From Mesorhizobium sp. dw_380 (GTDB lineage Bacteria > Pseudomonadota > Alphaproteobacteria > Rhizobiales > Rhizobiaceae): a stretch of 64,000 nucleotides of DNA. Location of the stretch: assembly GCF_018588885.1 (NCBI RefSeq), contig NZ_JAFFIW010000009.1:62001-126000 (forward strand). The letters run 5' to 3'. The position numbers were made by a program, and so were the translations under genes. The stretch's first letter is position 1; each line of letters starts with the position of its first letter. The notes under the pieces were generated by a model that was given only the letters and a program-made list of their open reading frames with translations, made no database searches and was not told the DNA's origin. This document shows, piece by piece, positions 43,939 through 54,708 of the stretch.

Positions 43939-44151
43939 GTGGCTGGCATCGGGAGAACCCGATGCCAGAAAAATGAATTCGGGCCGTTTGGCCTGGTAGA
44001 GCCGTGCGTTTCATGCTGGCCGGGTGAATTTCCGGTCGAAGCGCACTATATGGGACTTACGCGGCCGCGAACGCTTCTTGGGCGTTCATTTCGGCGGTGC
44101 CATAGTTTGAAAACTGTCGGGCCTTGACCCCGGCGAGGATGGAGAACGCAT

Positions 44152-45669
44152 ATGCCTGCTGTGCAGGACACGATCGATCGGGTCCGAAAGATCGACGTCG
44201 ACCAATACAAATATGGATTCCAGACCGAGATCGCTGTCGACAAGGCTCCCAAGGGGCTGAGCGAAGACATCATCCGTTTCATTTCGGCCAAGAAGGACGA
44301 ACCGTCCTGGATGCTGGAATGGCGCCTGGAAGCCTATCGGCGCTGGCTGACGCTGGAAGAGCCGACATGGGCGCGCGTCAACTATCCCAAGATCGATTTC
44401 CAGGACATCTACTACTATGCGGCGCCCAAGAGCACTCCCGGCCCGTCGTCGCTCAGCGATGTCGATCCGGAACTCTTAAAGGTCTACGAGAAGCTCGGCA
44501 TTCCGCTCAAGGAACAGGAAATCCTGGCCGGCGTGCAGAAGACCGATGCTTCGGAGCTCGAGGAAGCCAGCGACAATGTCTACAAGTCGGGCCGCGTCGC
44601 CGTCGATGCGGTGTTCGATTCCGTCTCCGTCGTGACGACCTTCAAGAAGGAGCTGGCGCAGGCCGGCGTCATTTTCTGCTCGATCTCGGAAGCCATCCGC
44701 GAGCATCCGGAACTGGTGAAGAAATATCTTGGCTCGGTCGTGCCGACATCAGACAATTTCTACGCCACGCTGAATTCGGCTGTCTTCACCGACGGATCGT
44801 TCGTCTTCGTGCCCAAGGGCGTCCGCTGCCCGATGGAGCTGTCGACCTATTTCCGCATGAACGAGAAGAACACCGGCCAGTTCGAGCGCACGCTGATCAT
44901 CGCCGAGGAGGGGGCTTACGTCTCCTATCTCGAAGGCTGCACGGCGCCGCAGCGCGACGAGAACCAACTGCATGCCGCGGTCGTCGAGCTGGTGGCGCTC
45001 GACGATGCCGAGATCAAATATTCGACGGTGCAGAACTGGTATCCCGGCGACGCCGAGGGCAAGGGCGGCATCTACAATTTCGTCACCAAGCGCGGCGATT
45101 GCCGTGGCCATCGTTCGAAGATTTCGTGGACACAGGTCGAGACCGGTTCGGCGATCACCTGGAAATATCCGAGCTGCATCCTGCGCGGCGACGATTCCTC
45201 CGGCGAGTTCTATTCGATCGCCGTGTCGAACGGCTATCAGCAGGTCGACTCTGGCACTAAGATGATCCATCTCGGCAAGAACACGTCGAGCCGCATCATT
45301 TCCAAGGGCATCGCCGCCGGTTTCTCGCAGAACACCTATCGCGGCCAGGTTTCGGCCCATCGCAAGGCGACCAACGCCCGCAACTTCACCAACTGTGACT
45401 CGCTGCTGATCGGCGACCAGTGCGGCGCGCACACCGTGCCCTACATGGAAGCCAAGAACTCGACGGCGCAGTTCGAGCACGAGGCGACGACGTCCAAGAT
45501 TTCCGAGGACCAGAAATTCTACGTCATGCAGCGCGGCATCCCCGAGGAAGAGGCGATCGCGCTGATCGTCAACGGCTTCGTCAAGGATGTCATCCAGCAG
45601 CTGCCGATGGAATTCGCGGTCGAAGCACAGAAGCTGATCGGCATCTCGCTCGAGGGCTCGGTCGGCTGA
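44152..45669 (+). CDS. sufB: Fe-S cluster assembly scaffold SufB
   Basis: A 505-residue SufB, the main scaffold subunit of the SufBC2D complex. Typical features are [20 protein letters not shown] early, the [19 protein letters not shown] segment, [20 protein letters not shown] in the beta-helix core, and [20 protein letters not shown] near the C-terminus with the conserved Cys used for sulfur transfer. Length fits the family. It is followed 27 bp later by sufC. Confidence 0.97.
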   Translation: MPAVQDTIDRVRKIDVDQYKYGFQTEIAVDKAPKGLSEDIIRFISAKKDEPSWMLEWRLEAYRRWLTLEEPTWARVNYPKIDFQDIYYYAAPKSTPGPSSLSDVDPELLKVYEKLGIPLKEQEILAGVQKTDASELEEASDNVYKSGRVAVDAVFDSVSVVTTFKKELAQAGVIFCSISEAIREHPELVKKYLGSVVPTSDNFYATLNSAVFTDGSFVFVPKGVRCPMELSTYFRMNEKNTGQFERTLIIAEEGAYVSYLEGCTAPQRDENQLHAAVVELVALDDAEIKYSTVQNWYPGDAEGKGGIYNFVTKRGDCRGHRSKISWTQVETGSAITWKYPSCILRGDDSSGEFYSIAVSNGYQQVDSGTKMIHLGKNTSSRIISKGIAAGFSQNTYRGQVSAHRKATNARNFTNCDSLLIGDQCGAHTVPYMEAKNSTAQFEHEATTSKISEDQKFYVMQRGIPEEEAIALIVNGFVKDVIQQLPMEFAVEAQKLIGISLEGSVG

Positions 45670-45696
45670 CCGGACAGATATTTTAGGGACAAAAGA

Positions 45697-46452
45697 ATGC
45701 TTGAGATCAAGAACCTGCATGCCCGCATCGTCGATGACGGCACCGAAATCATCCGCGGCCTGAACCTGACAGTGAAAGCCGGCGAGGTCGCCGCGATCAT
45801 GGGACCGAACGGCTCGGGCAAATCGACGCTGTCCTACATCCTCGCCGGCCGCGAGGATTACGAGGTGACCGAGGGCGACATCCTCTACAACGGCCAGTCG
45901 ATCCTCGAAATGGATCCGGCCGAGCGCGCCACGTCAGGCATATTCCTCGCCTTCCAGTACCCGATGGAAATACCGGGGGTGGCGACCATGGAATTCCTGA
46001 AGGTGGCGATGAACGAGCAGCGCAAGGCGCGCGGCGAGGAGCCACTGAAAATTCCGGAATTTTTGAGGCGGGTGAAGGAAGCCGCCGCCTCGCTCAGCAT
46101 GGACATGGCGATGCTGAAGCGGCCGCTCAATGTAGGCTTCTCCGGCGGCGAGAAGAAACGCGCCGAGATCCTGCAGATGAAGCTGTTGGAGCCGAAACTC
46201 TGCGTGCTCGACGAGACTGATTCCGGCCTCGACATCGACGCGCTGAAGATCGTCTCGGACGGCGTCAACGCGTTGCGTTCGCCGGACCGCGCCATCGTCG
46301 TGATCACCCATTACCAGCGTCTGCTCGAACACATCGTTCCCGACAGCGTCCACGTGCTTTACAAGGGCCAGGTCATCAAGTCCGGCGACAAGTCGCTGGC
46401 GCTCGACCTTGAAGCCAACGGCTATGCCGGCGTGATCGGGCAAGCCGCGTGA
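45697..46452 (+). CDS. sufC: Fe-S cluster assembly ATPase SufC
   Basis: A 251-residue ABC-type ATPase of the SUF complex: Walker A GPNGSGKST (about residues 36-44), the Q-loop FLAFQYPMEIPGV, the variant signature FSGGEKKRAEILQM and Walker B LCVLDETDSGLDID. It lacks any membrane partner, as SufC works with SufB and SufD. It overlaps closely with sufD. Confidence 0.97.
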   Translation: MLEIKNLHARIVDDGTEIIRGLNLTVKAGEVAAIMGPNGSGKSTLSYILAGREDYEVTEGDILYNGQSILEMDPAERATSGIFLAFQYPMEIPGVATMEFLKVAMNEQRKARGEEPLKIPEFLRRVKEAAASLSMDMAMLKRPLNVGFSGGEKKRAEILQMKLLEPKLCVLDETDSGLDIDALKIVSDGVNALRSPDRAIVVITHYQRLLEHIVPDSVHVLYKGQVIKSGDKSLALDLEANGYAGVIGQAA

Positions 46453-46477
46453 GATGCCAGAAGGCAAGGTCAAACTG

Positions 46478-47746
46478 ATGAATATGCACACACAGCCCCA
46501 GCGGACTCCCGCCGAAACGGCGCTGATCGACGCGTTCGGCGACCGGCTGTCGCTGCTGCCGGGCGACGGCGCCGTTATGCTGAAGCGCGACGACGCAATC
46601 GAATCGATCAAGCACGGCCTGCCAACGCGGCGCATCGAATCTTGGCACTATACGGACCTGCGCCGGCTGCTGAATGCGGTGCCGGACTTCGATCCGGCCG
46701 CGATGGCCAAGGCCCTTGCGCCGATCGTCGAAGGATCGACCGTCTTGCCGATCTTGAACGGCAAGTCAGACGCGAAGGTTCTTTCTGTGGAAGGCATTAC
46801 CGTCCAGCGCCTGTCGGAAATGCTGGTCGACGGCAGCATCGCACCCGGCCTCGATCGTTATGGCAGCGACGATGCGATCGGCGCTCTGAACACGGCTTTC
46901 GTGGCTGATGGGTATTTTGTCGACATCGCCGATGGCACGGAACTCGAAAAGCCGATCGAGCTGCAGAATTTGCAGGCTGGCGGCCAGACCCATGTGCGCC
47001 TGCCGGTACGCGTTGGCGCCAACGCCAAGGCCGTTATCGTCGAACGCCAGGCCGGTGACGGCGTCGCTCTGGTAAGTTCAGTCAGCCAACTCGTGCTCGG
47101 CGAGGGCGCCGAGGTGACGTGGCTGATCGTCCAGGAGCAGCCGGAAACGGCAACGCATCTGGCGCAGTTCAAGGCCCATATCGGCAAGAACGCGAAACTG
47201 ACGCTGTTCGTCATGAATGCCGGCGGCAAGCTGGTGCGCCAGGAGATCGTGGTCAAGACGACGGGCGAGGGCGCCGATTTCAAACTGCGCGGCATCAATC
47301 TGCTCGCCGGCGACACCCATACCGACGTCACCATGGTGCTCGACCACACCGTGTCGCATACGACCTCGACCGAGATCGTCCGCAACGTGGTGACGGGCAA
47401 GGCGCGCGGCGTCTTCCAGGGCCGCATCAACGTCCATCAATACGCGCAGAAGACCAATGCCAAGATGGCCTGCAACACGCTGCTCTTGTCGGACGATGGC
47501 GAGTTTTCCACCAAGCCGGAGCTCGAAATTTTCGCCGACGACGTCGTCTGCGGTCACGGCGCGACGGTCACCGAAATCGACCACGACCATCTGTTCTACC
47601 TGATGGCGCGCGGCGTCGACGAAAAGAGCGCTCGGGGCCTTCTGGTCAAGGCGTTCGTCGCCGAGGTGATCGAGGAACTGGATGACGAAGCGATCGTCGA
47701 CGCGCTTGAAGCGCGGCTCGACGGCTGGTTTTTGACGCACGGATGA
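46478..47746 (+). CDS. sufD: Fe-S cluster assembly protein SufD
   Basis: A 422-residue SufD, the paralogue of SufB. The N-terminus has LPTRRIESWHYTDLRRLLNA, the centre the beta-helix strands (INLLAGDTHTDVTMVLDH) and the end the motif HGATVTEIDHDHLFYLMARG with the His contacting the SufB cluster site. The ATG at 46478 follows AAGG at proper distance; ATG 46454, 2 bp after the sufC stop, is an alternative adding eight residues. It is separated from sufS by a palindromic repeat. Confidence 0.95.
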   Translation: MNMHTQPQRTPAETALIDAFGDRLSLLPGDGAVMLKRDDAIESIKHGLPTRRIESWHYTDLRRLLNAVPDFDPAAMAKALAPIVEGSTVLPILNGKSDAKVLSVEGITVQRLSEMLVDGSIAPGLDRYGSDDAIGALNTAFVADGYFVDIADGTELEKPIELQNLQAGGQTHVRLPVRVGANAKAVIVERQAGDGVALVSSVSQLVLGEGAEVTWLIVQEQPETATHLAQFKAHIGKNAKLTLFVMNAGGKLVRQEIVVKTTGEGADFKLRGINLLAGDTHTDVTMVLDHTVSHTTSTEIVRNVVTGKARGVFQGRINVHQYAQKTNAKMACNTLLLSDDGEFSTKPELEIFADDVVCGHGATVTEIDHDHLFYLMARGVDEKSARGLLVKAFVAEVIEELDDEAIVDALEARLDGWFLTHG

Positions 47747-47763
47747 GGCCAGGCCGAAGCCAG

Positions 47764-47886
47764 CACCCCTCATCCGTCTCGGCGCTACGCGCCGATCCAC
47801 CTTCTCCCACAAGGGGAGAAGGTCGGGCGCTCTTCCTTCTCCCCTTGTGGGAGAAGGTGGCCGAGCGAAGCTCGGTCGGATGACGG
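47764..47886. repeat. Rhizobial intergenic palindrome (RIME-like) between sufD and sufS
   Basis: A 26-bp perfect stem (47797-47822 with 47835-47860, containing CTTCTCCC-ACAAGGGGAGAA) with a 12-nt loop, flanked by outer inverted CCGTC/GACGG and CTCGG segments. Similar elements occur at 50056, 51113 and 57699. Inside an operon it may act as an RNA-stability or partial-termination hairpin. Confidence 0.8.
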
Positions 47887-47927
47887 GTGTTGCGAGGAAC
47901 GCGGCCTAGGACGGCAAGGACTTTGAA

Positions 47928-49169
47928 ATGGACCAGAAAGTCGAAAACATCCCTTACGACGTCGAGGCGATCCGCCGCGATTTCCCGATCCTGTCGCGGG
48001 AAGTCTACGGCAAGCCGCTGGTCTATCTCGACAACGGCGCCTCGGCACAAAAGCCGCAGGTGGTGCTGGATACGATCCAGCATGCCTATTCCCAGGAATA
48101 CGCCAACGTCCATCGCGGCCTGCATTTCCTGTCCAATGCCGCGACCGACGCTTATGAGAAGGCGAGAGAAACGGTGCGCCGCTTCCTCAACGCGCCGAGC
48201 ACCGACAACATTGTCTTCACCTCCAACACGACCTCGGCGATCAACACCGTCGCCTATGGCTATGGCATGCCCAATATCCGCGAGGGCGACGAGATCGTGC
48301 TGTCGATCATGGAGCACCACTCCAACATCGTTCCCTGGCATTTCATCCGCGAGCGGCAAGGCGCGAAACTCGTCTGGGTGCCGGTCGACGATCTCGGCGT
48401 CTTCCACATCGAGGAATTCGAAAAGCGGCTGACCGATCGCACCAAACTGGTCGCCATCACCCATATGTCGAACGCGCTGGGTACGGTGACGCCGATCAAG
48501 GAGATCGTGCGCATTGCGCATGCGCGTGGCATTCCGGTGCTGGTCGACGGCAGCCAGAGCGCCGTGCACATGCCGATCGATGTTCAGGACCTCGACTGCG
48601 ACTTCTTCGTCTTCACCGGCCACAAGGTCTACGGGCCCTCGGGCATCGGCGTGCTCTACGGCAAGAAGGATATTCTCGCTGGCATGCGGCCCTTCATGGG
48701 CGGCGGCGAGATGATCGAGGAGGTGACGCAAGACATCGTCACCTACAACGAGCCGCCGCATCGTTTCGAAGCCGGCACGCCGCCGATCGTCCAGGCGATT
48801 GGGCTGGGCGCTGCATTGAACTACATGCAAGCTGTCGGGCGCGAGCGTATTGCCGCGCATGAGGAAGACCTCAAGAATTATGCCCATGAGCGGCTGCGCG
48901 CCATCAATTCGCTGCGCATCTTTGGCGATGCGCCTGGCAAGGGGGCCATCATCTCCTTCGAACTGCAGGGCATTCATGCCCATGACGTGTCGATGGTGAT
49001 AGACAGGCAGGGCGTGGCGGTGCGCGCCGGCACCCATTGCGCCCAGCCGCTGTTGAAACGCTTTGGCGTAACCTCCACATGCAGGGCATCGTTCGGCATG
49101 TATAATACCAGGGCCGAAGTCGACGCTCTGGCCGAAGCGCTTGAAAAAGCGCGCAAGTTTTTTGGATGA
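47928..49169 (+). CDS. sufS: Cysteine desulfurase SufS
   Basis: A 413-residue class II cysteine desulfurase. VYLDNGASAQKPQVVLD is at the N-terminus, RGLHFLSNAATDAYE follows, the PLP lysine is in FVFTGHKVYGPSGIG, and the catalytic Cys is in GTHCAQPLLKRF. CSD/SufS enzymes donate sulfur, usually with SufE or a SufU-type helper, to SufB; no SufE is seen here. It overlaps the next gene by 4 bp. Confidence 0.96.
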   Translation: MDQKVENIPYDVEAIRRDFPILSREVYGKPLVYLDNGASAQKPQVVLDTIQHAYSQEYANVHRGLHFLSNAATDAYEKARETVRRFLNAPSTDNIVFTSNTTSAINTVAYGYGMPNIREGDEIVLSIMEHHSNIVPWHFIRERQGAKLVWVPVDDLGVFHIEEFEKRLTDRTKLVAITHMSNALGTVTPIKEIVRIAHARGIPVLVDGSQSAVHMPIDVQDLDCDFFVFTGHKVYGPSGIGVLYGKKDILAGMRPFMGGGEMIEEVTQDIVTYNEPPHRFEAGTPPIVQAIGLGAALNYMQAVGRERIAAHEEDLKNYAHERLRAINSLRIFGDAPGKGAIISFELQGIHAHDVSMVIDRQGVAVRAGTHCAQPLLKRFGVTSTCRASFGMYNTRAEVDALAEALEKARKFFG

Positions 49170-49567
49170 CGACCATGGTTGATGCGAGCATCGCTGCCGA
49201 GACTCCTCCGGAACCCGCCGCCAACGCCGTGGTTTCGGCCTCCGCCATTCCCGCCGACGAACTGGCGCGGCTGACCGACGACATCGTTTCGGCGCTGAAG
49301 ACGGTCTACGATCCGGAAATTCCGGCCGACATCTACGAACTCGGCCTCGTCTACAAGATCGACATCGAGGACGACCGCTCGGTCAAGATCGACATGACGC
49401 TGACAGCACCCGGCTGCCCGGTGGCCGGCGAAATGCCGGGCTGGGTGGAGAACGCCGTTGGCGCCGTGGAAGGCGTCTCCGGCGTCGAGGTCAACATGAC
49501 CTTCGACCCGCCCTGGTCGCCCGACCGCATGTCGGAAGAGGCGCAGGTGGCGGTGGGCTGGTACTAG
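49166..49567 (+). CDS. SUF system DUF59 protein (SufT/MIP18-like)
   Basis: A 133-residue protein with an Ala-rich N-terminal extension and a MIP18/DUF59 domain: ALKTVYDPEIPADIYELGLV, the Cys motif LTAPGCPVAGEMPGW and VNMTFDPPWSPDRMSEEA. Such proteins help deliver Fe-S clusters to target proteins. Translation is coupled to sufS through the ATGA overlap. Confidence 0.94.
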   Translation: MTTMVDASIAAETPPEPAANAVVSASAIPADELARLTDDIVSALKTVYDPEIPADIYELGLVYKIDIEDDRSVKIDMTLTAPGCPVAGEMPGWVENAVGAVEGVSGVEVNMTFDPPWSPDRMSEEAQVAVGWY

Positions 49568-49672
49568 GTGCAAGCCGGAAGGCGCACTTGCGCCAGCGGT
49601 AAAACTTCACCATTTTAGGTGAGGAATCATTCGGCGGGCCTTGAACCTGCAAGGAATGGAGAAGGAAAAGGA

Positions 49673-50053
49673 ATGGGACGCTTTGCCGTCATCACGATGA
49701 CTGAAAAGGCCGCCGACCGGGTGCGCGAGATCGTCGCCACGCGTGAGAACGCGCATGGCATCCGCCTGGGCATCAAGAAAGGCGGCTGCGCCGGCATGGA
49801 ATACACGGTCGACCTGGTGACCGAGCCCAACACCAAGGACGACCATATCGAGCGTGACGGCGCCCATGTCTATGTGGCACCCGAGGCAGCGCTTTTCCTG
49901 TTTGGCACCGAGATGGATTTCGAGCAGACGACGCTGCGCACCGGCTTCACCTTCCACAACCCGAACCAGAGCTCGGCCTGCGGTTGCGGCGAATCCGTCG
50001 AACTGAAGCCCGCTGACCTCAAGGCACTGGCCGAGGCGCGCGCCTCCGCCTGA
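49673..50053 (+). CDS. sufA: A-type Fe-S carrier SufA/IscA-like
   Basis: A 126-residue A-type carrier protein. The three conserved cysteines are visible in KKGGCAGMEYTVDLV and SACGCGESV. It accepts [2Fe-2S] or [4Fe-4S] clusters from the SufBCD scaffold. The ATG at 49673 follows AGGAAAAGGA. It ends the suf operon and is followed by a palindromic repeat. Confidence 0.94.
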   Translation: MGRFAVITMTEKAADRVREIVATRENAHGIRLGIKKGGCAGMEYTVDLVTEPNTKDDHIERDGAHVYVAPEAALFLFGTEMDFEQTTLRTGFTFHNPNQSSACGCGESVELKPADLKALAEARASA

Positions 50054-50055
50054 TC

Positions 50056-50186
50056 CTCCTTCGCCCCGTTCACGGGGAGAAGGTGTCACGAAGTGACGGA
50101 TGAGGGGCAGCGCCAGCCTCTCCAGACTTAGCTCCGCCCCTCATCTGCCTGCCGGCATCTTCTCCCTGTAAACGGGGAGAAGGACC
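50056..50186. repeat. Rhizobial intergenic palindrome after sufA
   Basis: CCTTCGCCCCGTTCACGGGG near 50058 and TTCTCCCTGTAAACGGGGAG near 50160 bracket inverted segments including GATGAGGGGC and GCCCCTCATC. It is the same family as the repeats at 47764 and 57699 and could terminate both convergent transcripts. Confidence 0.75.
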
Positions 50187-50684
50187 TCACTCCACCCACA
50201 TGCCCGTCCGCTTATGCCAATCGGCGATCGATTCCTCGGGATAGACGTCGAACGTCTTGTCGCCTTTGCCGATATCAGGCTCGACCCAGTTCGCCTTGTA
50301 TTTCAGCATCAGATGCACCTTTTCAGGTGGTTTGGGCAGGTCGCTGTCGATCGCAGAGGCGAAGGGATGCACCAGCTCCGGCCATGTCGGGTCGTAGAGC
50401 CAGAGCGCCGACCCGCATTTACGGCAGAAATTGCGCTCGCCGGTCGAGACCTCGCAATGCGGATGCTCGTCGTCCTCGATCTCGGCCCGGTAGACGCCAA
50501 GGCTCCTCTTGCCCCTGACGTTCAGCGTCTCGTAGTCGGCGCCCAGATTGATGGCGAAACCGCCGCCGCCTTGCTGCTTACGGCAGATCGAGCAGTAGCA
50601 GAGCATGAACGGCACGGGCGTGTGGCTTTCCACCTCGAAACGCACGGCATTGCAGCGGCAGGAGCCTTTGAGCAGGACAGGCAT
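50187..50684 (-). CDS. GFA-family (glutathione-dependent formaldehyde-activating) protein
   Basis: A 165-residue protein of the GFA/DUF636 fold. Zinc-binding cysteines are in KGSCRCNAVRFEV, LCYCSICRKQQGGG and FCRKCGSALW. The family takes its name from an enzyme that adds formaldehyde to glutathione, but most members have unknown substrates. The start at 50684 has GGAG upstream; ATG 50714 would add ten residues. Confidence 0.9.
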   Translation of the reverse strand: MPVLLKGSCRCNAVRFEVESHTPVPFMLCYCSICRKQQGGGGFAINLGADYETLNVRGKRSLGVYRAEIEDDEHPHCEVSTGERNFCRKCGSALWLYDPTWPELVHPFASAIDSDLPKPPEKVHLMLKYKANWVEPDIGKGDKTFDVYPEESIADWHKRTGMWVE

Positions 50685-50776
50685 GGCGGAGAACTCCGAT
50701 CGATCCTCTTTCAACCTGTCAGCAGCATTTTGGTTGCGGCGATGACAAGTCCGGGGAGCGATGACATGATCGCGAC

Positions 50777-51100
50777 ATGGACAATGAACGCATCGCCGAA
50801 CTGTTCGAGGGCCTCGGCCCGGTCAGCATCCGAAAACTGTTCGGCGGCAAGGGCGTCTATTTCGACGGCGTTATCGTTGCCATCGTGCTGCGCGGCGAAT
50901 TGCTGCTGAAGGCGGATGAACAAAGCGCGCCCGACTTCGAAGCCGCTGGCTGCCGGCAGTGGACCTATACCGGCTCAAGGCACGGCAAGCTCGTCGCCAT
51001 GCCTTATTGGAGTATTCCCGACAGTGCTTTTGACGACCCGGACGAGATGACGGTGTGGGCCCGCCGCGCTTATGAGGCAGGGCGAAGGGCGGGGAAGTGA
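50777..51100 (+). CDS. TfoX N-terminal domain protein
   Basis: A 107-residue protein equal to the TfoX_N domain alone: ELFEGLGPVSIRKLFGGKGV, VAIVLRGELLLKADEQSA and AMPYWSIPDSAFDDPDEM. The C-terminal half of enterobacterial TfoX/Sxy is absent, as is common in Rhizobiales, where the function is not known. It diverges from the GFA gene. Confidence 0.9.
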   Translation: MDNERIAELFEGLGPVSIRKLFGGKGVYFDGVIVAIVLRGELLLKADEQSAPDFEAAGCRQWTYTGSRHGKLVAMPYWSIPDSAFDDPDEMTVWARRAYEAGRRAGK

Positions 51101-51112
51101 CGCGCAAAATTC

Positions 51113-51301
51113 GGAACGCTGGAGGGACAGCACCCCCCTCTGGCCTGCCGGCCATCTCCCCCTCAAGGGGGGAGATTAGCAGCTTCGGTGCTCCGCTCAC
51201 TCCCCAACGTCGAAAGATTGGAAGGCCGCGATGACGTCCGATCTCCCCCCTTGAGGGGGAGATGTCCGGCAGGACAGAGGGGGGCGCTGTCCCGCCAACG
51301 T
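51113..51301. repeat. Palindromic intergenic repeat of the CTCCCCCTC type
   Basis: The left arm (GGGACAGCACCCCCCTCTG then GGCCATCTCCCCCTCAAGGG) is inverted in the right arm (CCCCTTGAGGGGGAGATGTC, then CAGAGGGGGGCGCTGTCCCG). The two arms, each about 60 bp, flank a ~65-bp unique centre. It belongs to the mosaic palindromes frequent in Mesorhizobium intergenic DNA and lies at the end of the psuG gene. Confidence 0.75.
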
Positions 51302-51305
51302 TGGC

Positions 51306-52223
51306 CTAAAGTGCCTTCGCTATCTCCGCCGCCAGCCTCGCATTGTTCTCAACCAGCGCGATGTTGGTCTTGAGGCTCCTGCCACCAGTCAGTTCGAGGA
51401 TTTTCGACAACAGGAACGGCGTCACTGCCTTGCCGGTCACGTTGAGCGCCTCGGCGGCCTTTTGCGCCGCCTCGATATAACCGGCCATCTCGTCGGCCGG
51501 GATTTCGTGGTTCTCGGGCACCGGGTTGGCGATCAGCATGCCGCCACCGAGCCCCAGCGCAGCCCGAGTCCGGTAGAAATGCGCGATCTCTTCGGGCTTT
51601 TGCAGGGTCAGCGGCGCGCGGAACGGCGACTGCCGCGACCAGAAGGCCGGCATCGTCTCGCAGCCATGACCGACGACTGGCACGCCGCGCGTCTCCAGAA
51701 CTTCCAGCGTTTTTTCGATGTCGAGAATGGCCTTGGCGCCGGCCGACACGACGATGACCGGTGTGCGCGCCAGCTCGTCGAGGTCGGCCGAGATGTCAAA
51801 ACTCTTTTCCGCACCCTTGTGCACGCCGCCAATGCCGCCGGTGGCGAACACTTTGATGCCGACCATGTGCGCTGCGATCATCGTGGCGGCGACCGTGGTG
51901 CCGCCCGTGCGCCCTTGCGCGACTGCGAAGCCGAGATCGGCACGCGACAGCTTCATGGCGTCACCCGTCATGGCGAGCGATTCGCGCTCGCCGTCGGAAA
52001 GGCCGATCTTGATGCGGCCGCCAACCACGGCGATCGTCGCCGGCACGGCGCCGCCGTCGCTGATGATCTTTTCGACGTCCGCCGCCATGGCGCCATTGTC
52101 GGGGTAGGGCATGCCATGGGTGATGATGGTGCTTTCCAGCGCCACCACCGGCCGCCCGGCGGCCAGGGCTTGCGCAACCGGCGCGTGGATATCGATGAAG
52201 GGGCGGGCGGTTTCCGGGTTCAT
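51306..52223 (-). CDS. psuG: Pseudouridine-5'-phosphate glycosidase
   Basis: A 305-residue PsuG, which splits pseudouridine 5'-phosphate into uracil and ribose 5-phosphate. Family motifs are VALESTIITHGMPYPDN, GRTGGTTVAATMIAAHM, FATGGIGGVHKGAEKSFDIS, SAGAKAILDIEKTLEVLET and ETMPAFWSRQSPF. The ATG at 52223 follows GGAGATCC. It sits downstream of the kinase gene psuK in the same direction, giving the complete two-step pathway for pseudouridine from RNA turnover. Confidence 0.95.
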   Translation of the reverse strand: MNPETARPFIDIHAPVAQALAAGRPVVALESTIITHGMPYPDNGAMAADVEKIISDGGAVPATIAVVGGRIKIGLSDGERESLAMTGDAMKLSRADLGFAVAQGRTGGTTVAATMIAAHMVGIKVFATGGIGGVHKGAEKSFDISADLDELARTPVIVVSAGAKAILDIEKTLEVLETRGVPVVGHGCETMPAFWSRQSPFRAPLTLQKPEEIAHFYRTRAALGLGGGMLIANPVPENHEIPADEMAGYIEAAQKAAEALNVTGKAVTPFLLSKILELTGGRSLKTNIALVENNARLAAEIAKAL

Positions 52224-52299
52224 CTGGATCTCCAACTTGGGAGCGGGCCCGCATCTGCCTCGACGCTTGGCGGCACTCCGGACTACGAATTTGCCGGTC

Positions 52300-53244
52300 T
52301 CATGCCACTTCCTGTGCATCCGGCACAAGGGCCAGCGCTTCCGCGAAGGTCGCCGCGGTGAAATCGGGAATGGCGTTGGCACTTTCGATGGCCAGCGTCG
52401 CCGCGGCAACGCCTTCGCGCAATGCGCTTCGCAAGGGCAAGCCGTGCAGCAAGGCCGCGACCGTCGCGCCCGCCAGCGCATCGCCGGCGCCGGTGACGTC
52501 AGCCACTCTTTTGGGAGTGGGCGGCACGACGGCGAAGATGCCGCCCTGGTCGAAACCCAGCACGGGACCGCCACCCGCGGTAACGACCGCGCTGCCGAGG
52601 CCGGCACGTTTCAGCCCCTCGATGATGTCTTGCCGGGAAGCCGCGCCGTCCAGCCCGGCCAACGCAAGGGCCTCGCGCTGGTTCATGAACACGACGGCCA
52701 AGTGCCCGAGAACCGGTTTCAGGCGCACGATCTTGGCCGGCGAGATGGCAATGGCGAAGATGGGCTTGCCGGCGGCGAGCGAAACCAGCCGCTCCAGTGC
52801 CGCCGACGGCAGATTGGCGTCGCACAGAATGGCGTCGGCGTCGGCGATCGCCTCGCGCACCTTGGAGCGGCGGATCTGCTTGGGAAACGCCAGCTCGTAG
52901 AGCGCCATGTCGGCAAAGCCGACGATCAGTTCTCCCTCACGGTCGAGCAACGCGGTATAGCTCGGCGTCGTGCGGTCAAGGAACACCGCCGACAGATCGG
53001 CAATGCCTGCTTGCGCAATGGCTCTCGAAATTGCGTCCGCCGCGGCATCGCCACCGCGCATCGACATCAGGGAGCCCGATACGCCGCGCCGCACCGTGCT
53101 GCGCAGCGCGTTGAACACGCCGCCGCCCACATCCTCGCGCATCGTGCCGGGATTGGACGCAGCCGGCACATACGGGCCAGCCACCTGGCCGCGGCGGTCG
53201 ATATGGGCACCGCCCACGGCCAGTATCTTCGCGGATTTCACCAT
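52300..53244 (-). CDS. psuK: PfkB-family kinase, probable pseudouridine kinase
   Basis: A 314-residue PfkB kinase. It starts AKILAVGGAHIDRRG, has a NPGTMREDVGGGVFNALRST ligand-binding region and the catalytic DVTGAGDALAGATVAAL. The adjacent glycosidase psuG makes pseudouridine the most likely substrate. The ATG at 53244 is preferred; a TTG at 53280 would add 12 unrelated residues. Confidence 0.9.
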   Translation of the reverse strand: MVKSAKILAVGGAHIDRRGQVAGPYVPAASNPGTMREDVGGGVFNALRSTVRRGVSGSLMSMRGGDAAADAISRAIAQAGIADLSAVFLDRTTPSYTALLDREGELIVGFADMALYELAFPKQIRRSKVREAIADADAILCDANLPSAALERLVSLAAGKPIFAIAISPAKIVRLKPVLGHLAVVFMNQREALALAGLDGAASRQDIIEGLKRAGLGSAVVTAGGGPVLGFDQGGIFAVVPPTPKRVADVTGAGDALAGATVAALLHGLPLRSALREGVAAATLAIESANAIPDFTAATFAEALALVPDAQEVA

Positions 53245-53387
53245 GCCGGCGATATGCCCTTTGTTATTCCAGCCGCACAAGCGCTAAGCTGCGTGACGGG
53301 AGTTTCGCATGCGAGGCAGCGATTCGGCGAACCGAAACAATGGAGCCGTCTGGCCTAATGCGAGATACATCCGTGCTTAATCTCTTG

Positions 53388-53402
53388 GTACGAAAAAAGA
53401 AC
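53388..53402. promoter_or_regulatory. LexA-like box 1 upstream of recA
   Basis: GTAC-N7-GAAC (centre GAAAAAA). The alphaproteobacterial LexA box is GAAC-N7-GAAC or GTTC-N7-GTTC, so this has one mismatch. It lies 125 bp before the recA start. Confidence 0.5.
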
Positions 53403-53453
53403 AAATCCGGATAACACTTGTTTTTCAGTTATTTGAAGACCCTTGCCAAACGA

Positions 53454-53468
53454 GAACAAAAAAGGTAC
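53454..53468. promoter_or_regulatory. LexA-like box 2 upstream of recA
   Basis: GAAC-N7-GTAC (centre AAAAAAG), again one mismatch from GAAC-N7-GAAC, 58 bp before the recA start. Being closer to the coding region, it is the likelier operator of the two. Confidence 0.55.
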
Positions 53469-53526
53469 AAAATAGCAAGGATTACGGATTGTCCGGCCTT
53501 CATTGACGACCAAGGGGTGATGTATC

Positions 53527-54627
<1,101 letters not shown>

Positions 54628-54708
54628 GGCAACGGCCAGAGTTCGGCCATAAATGCAGCCTATCATCTGATGCTTAAGTAACCGAGTTCTGTAGTACCGC
54701 GTTCTAAA

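Noticed and set aside
47646..49037. 463-codon minus-strand open frame over sufS
   Set aside because: It is antisense to a clear sufS gene, has no recognisable domain or ribosome site, and has the His/Asp/Arg-rich composition of a GC-rich shadow frame. Similar long antisense frames over recA, alaS, icd and the AsmA-like gene were dropped for the same reason.
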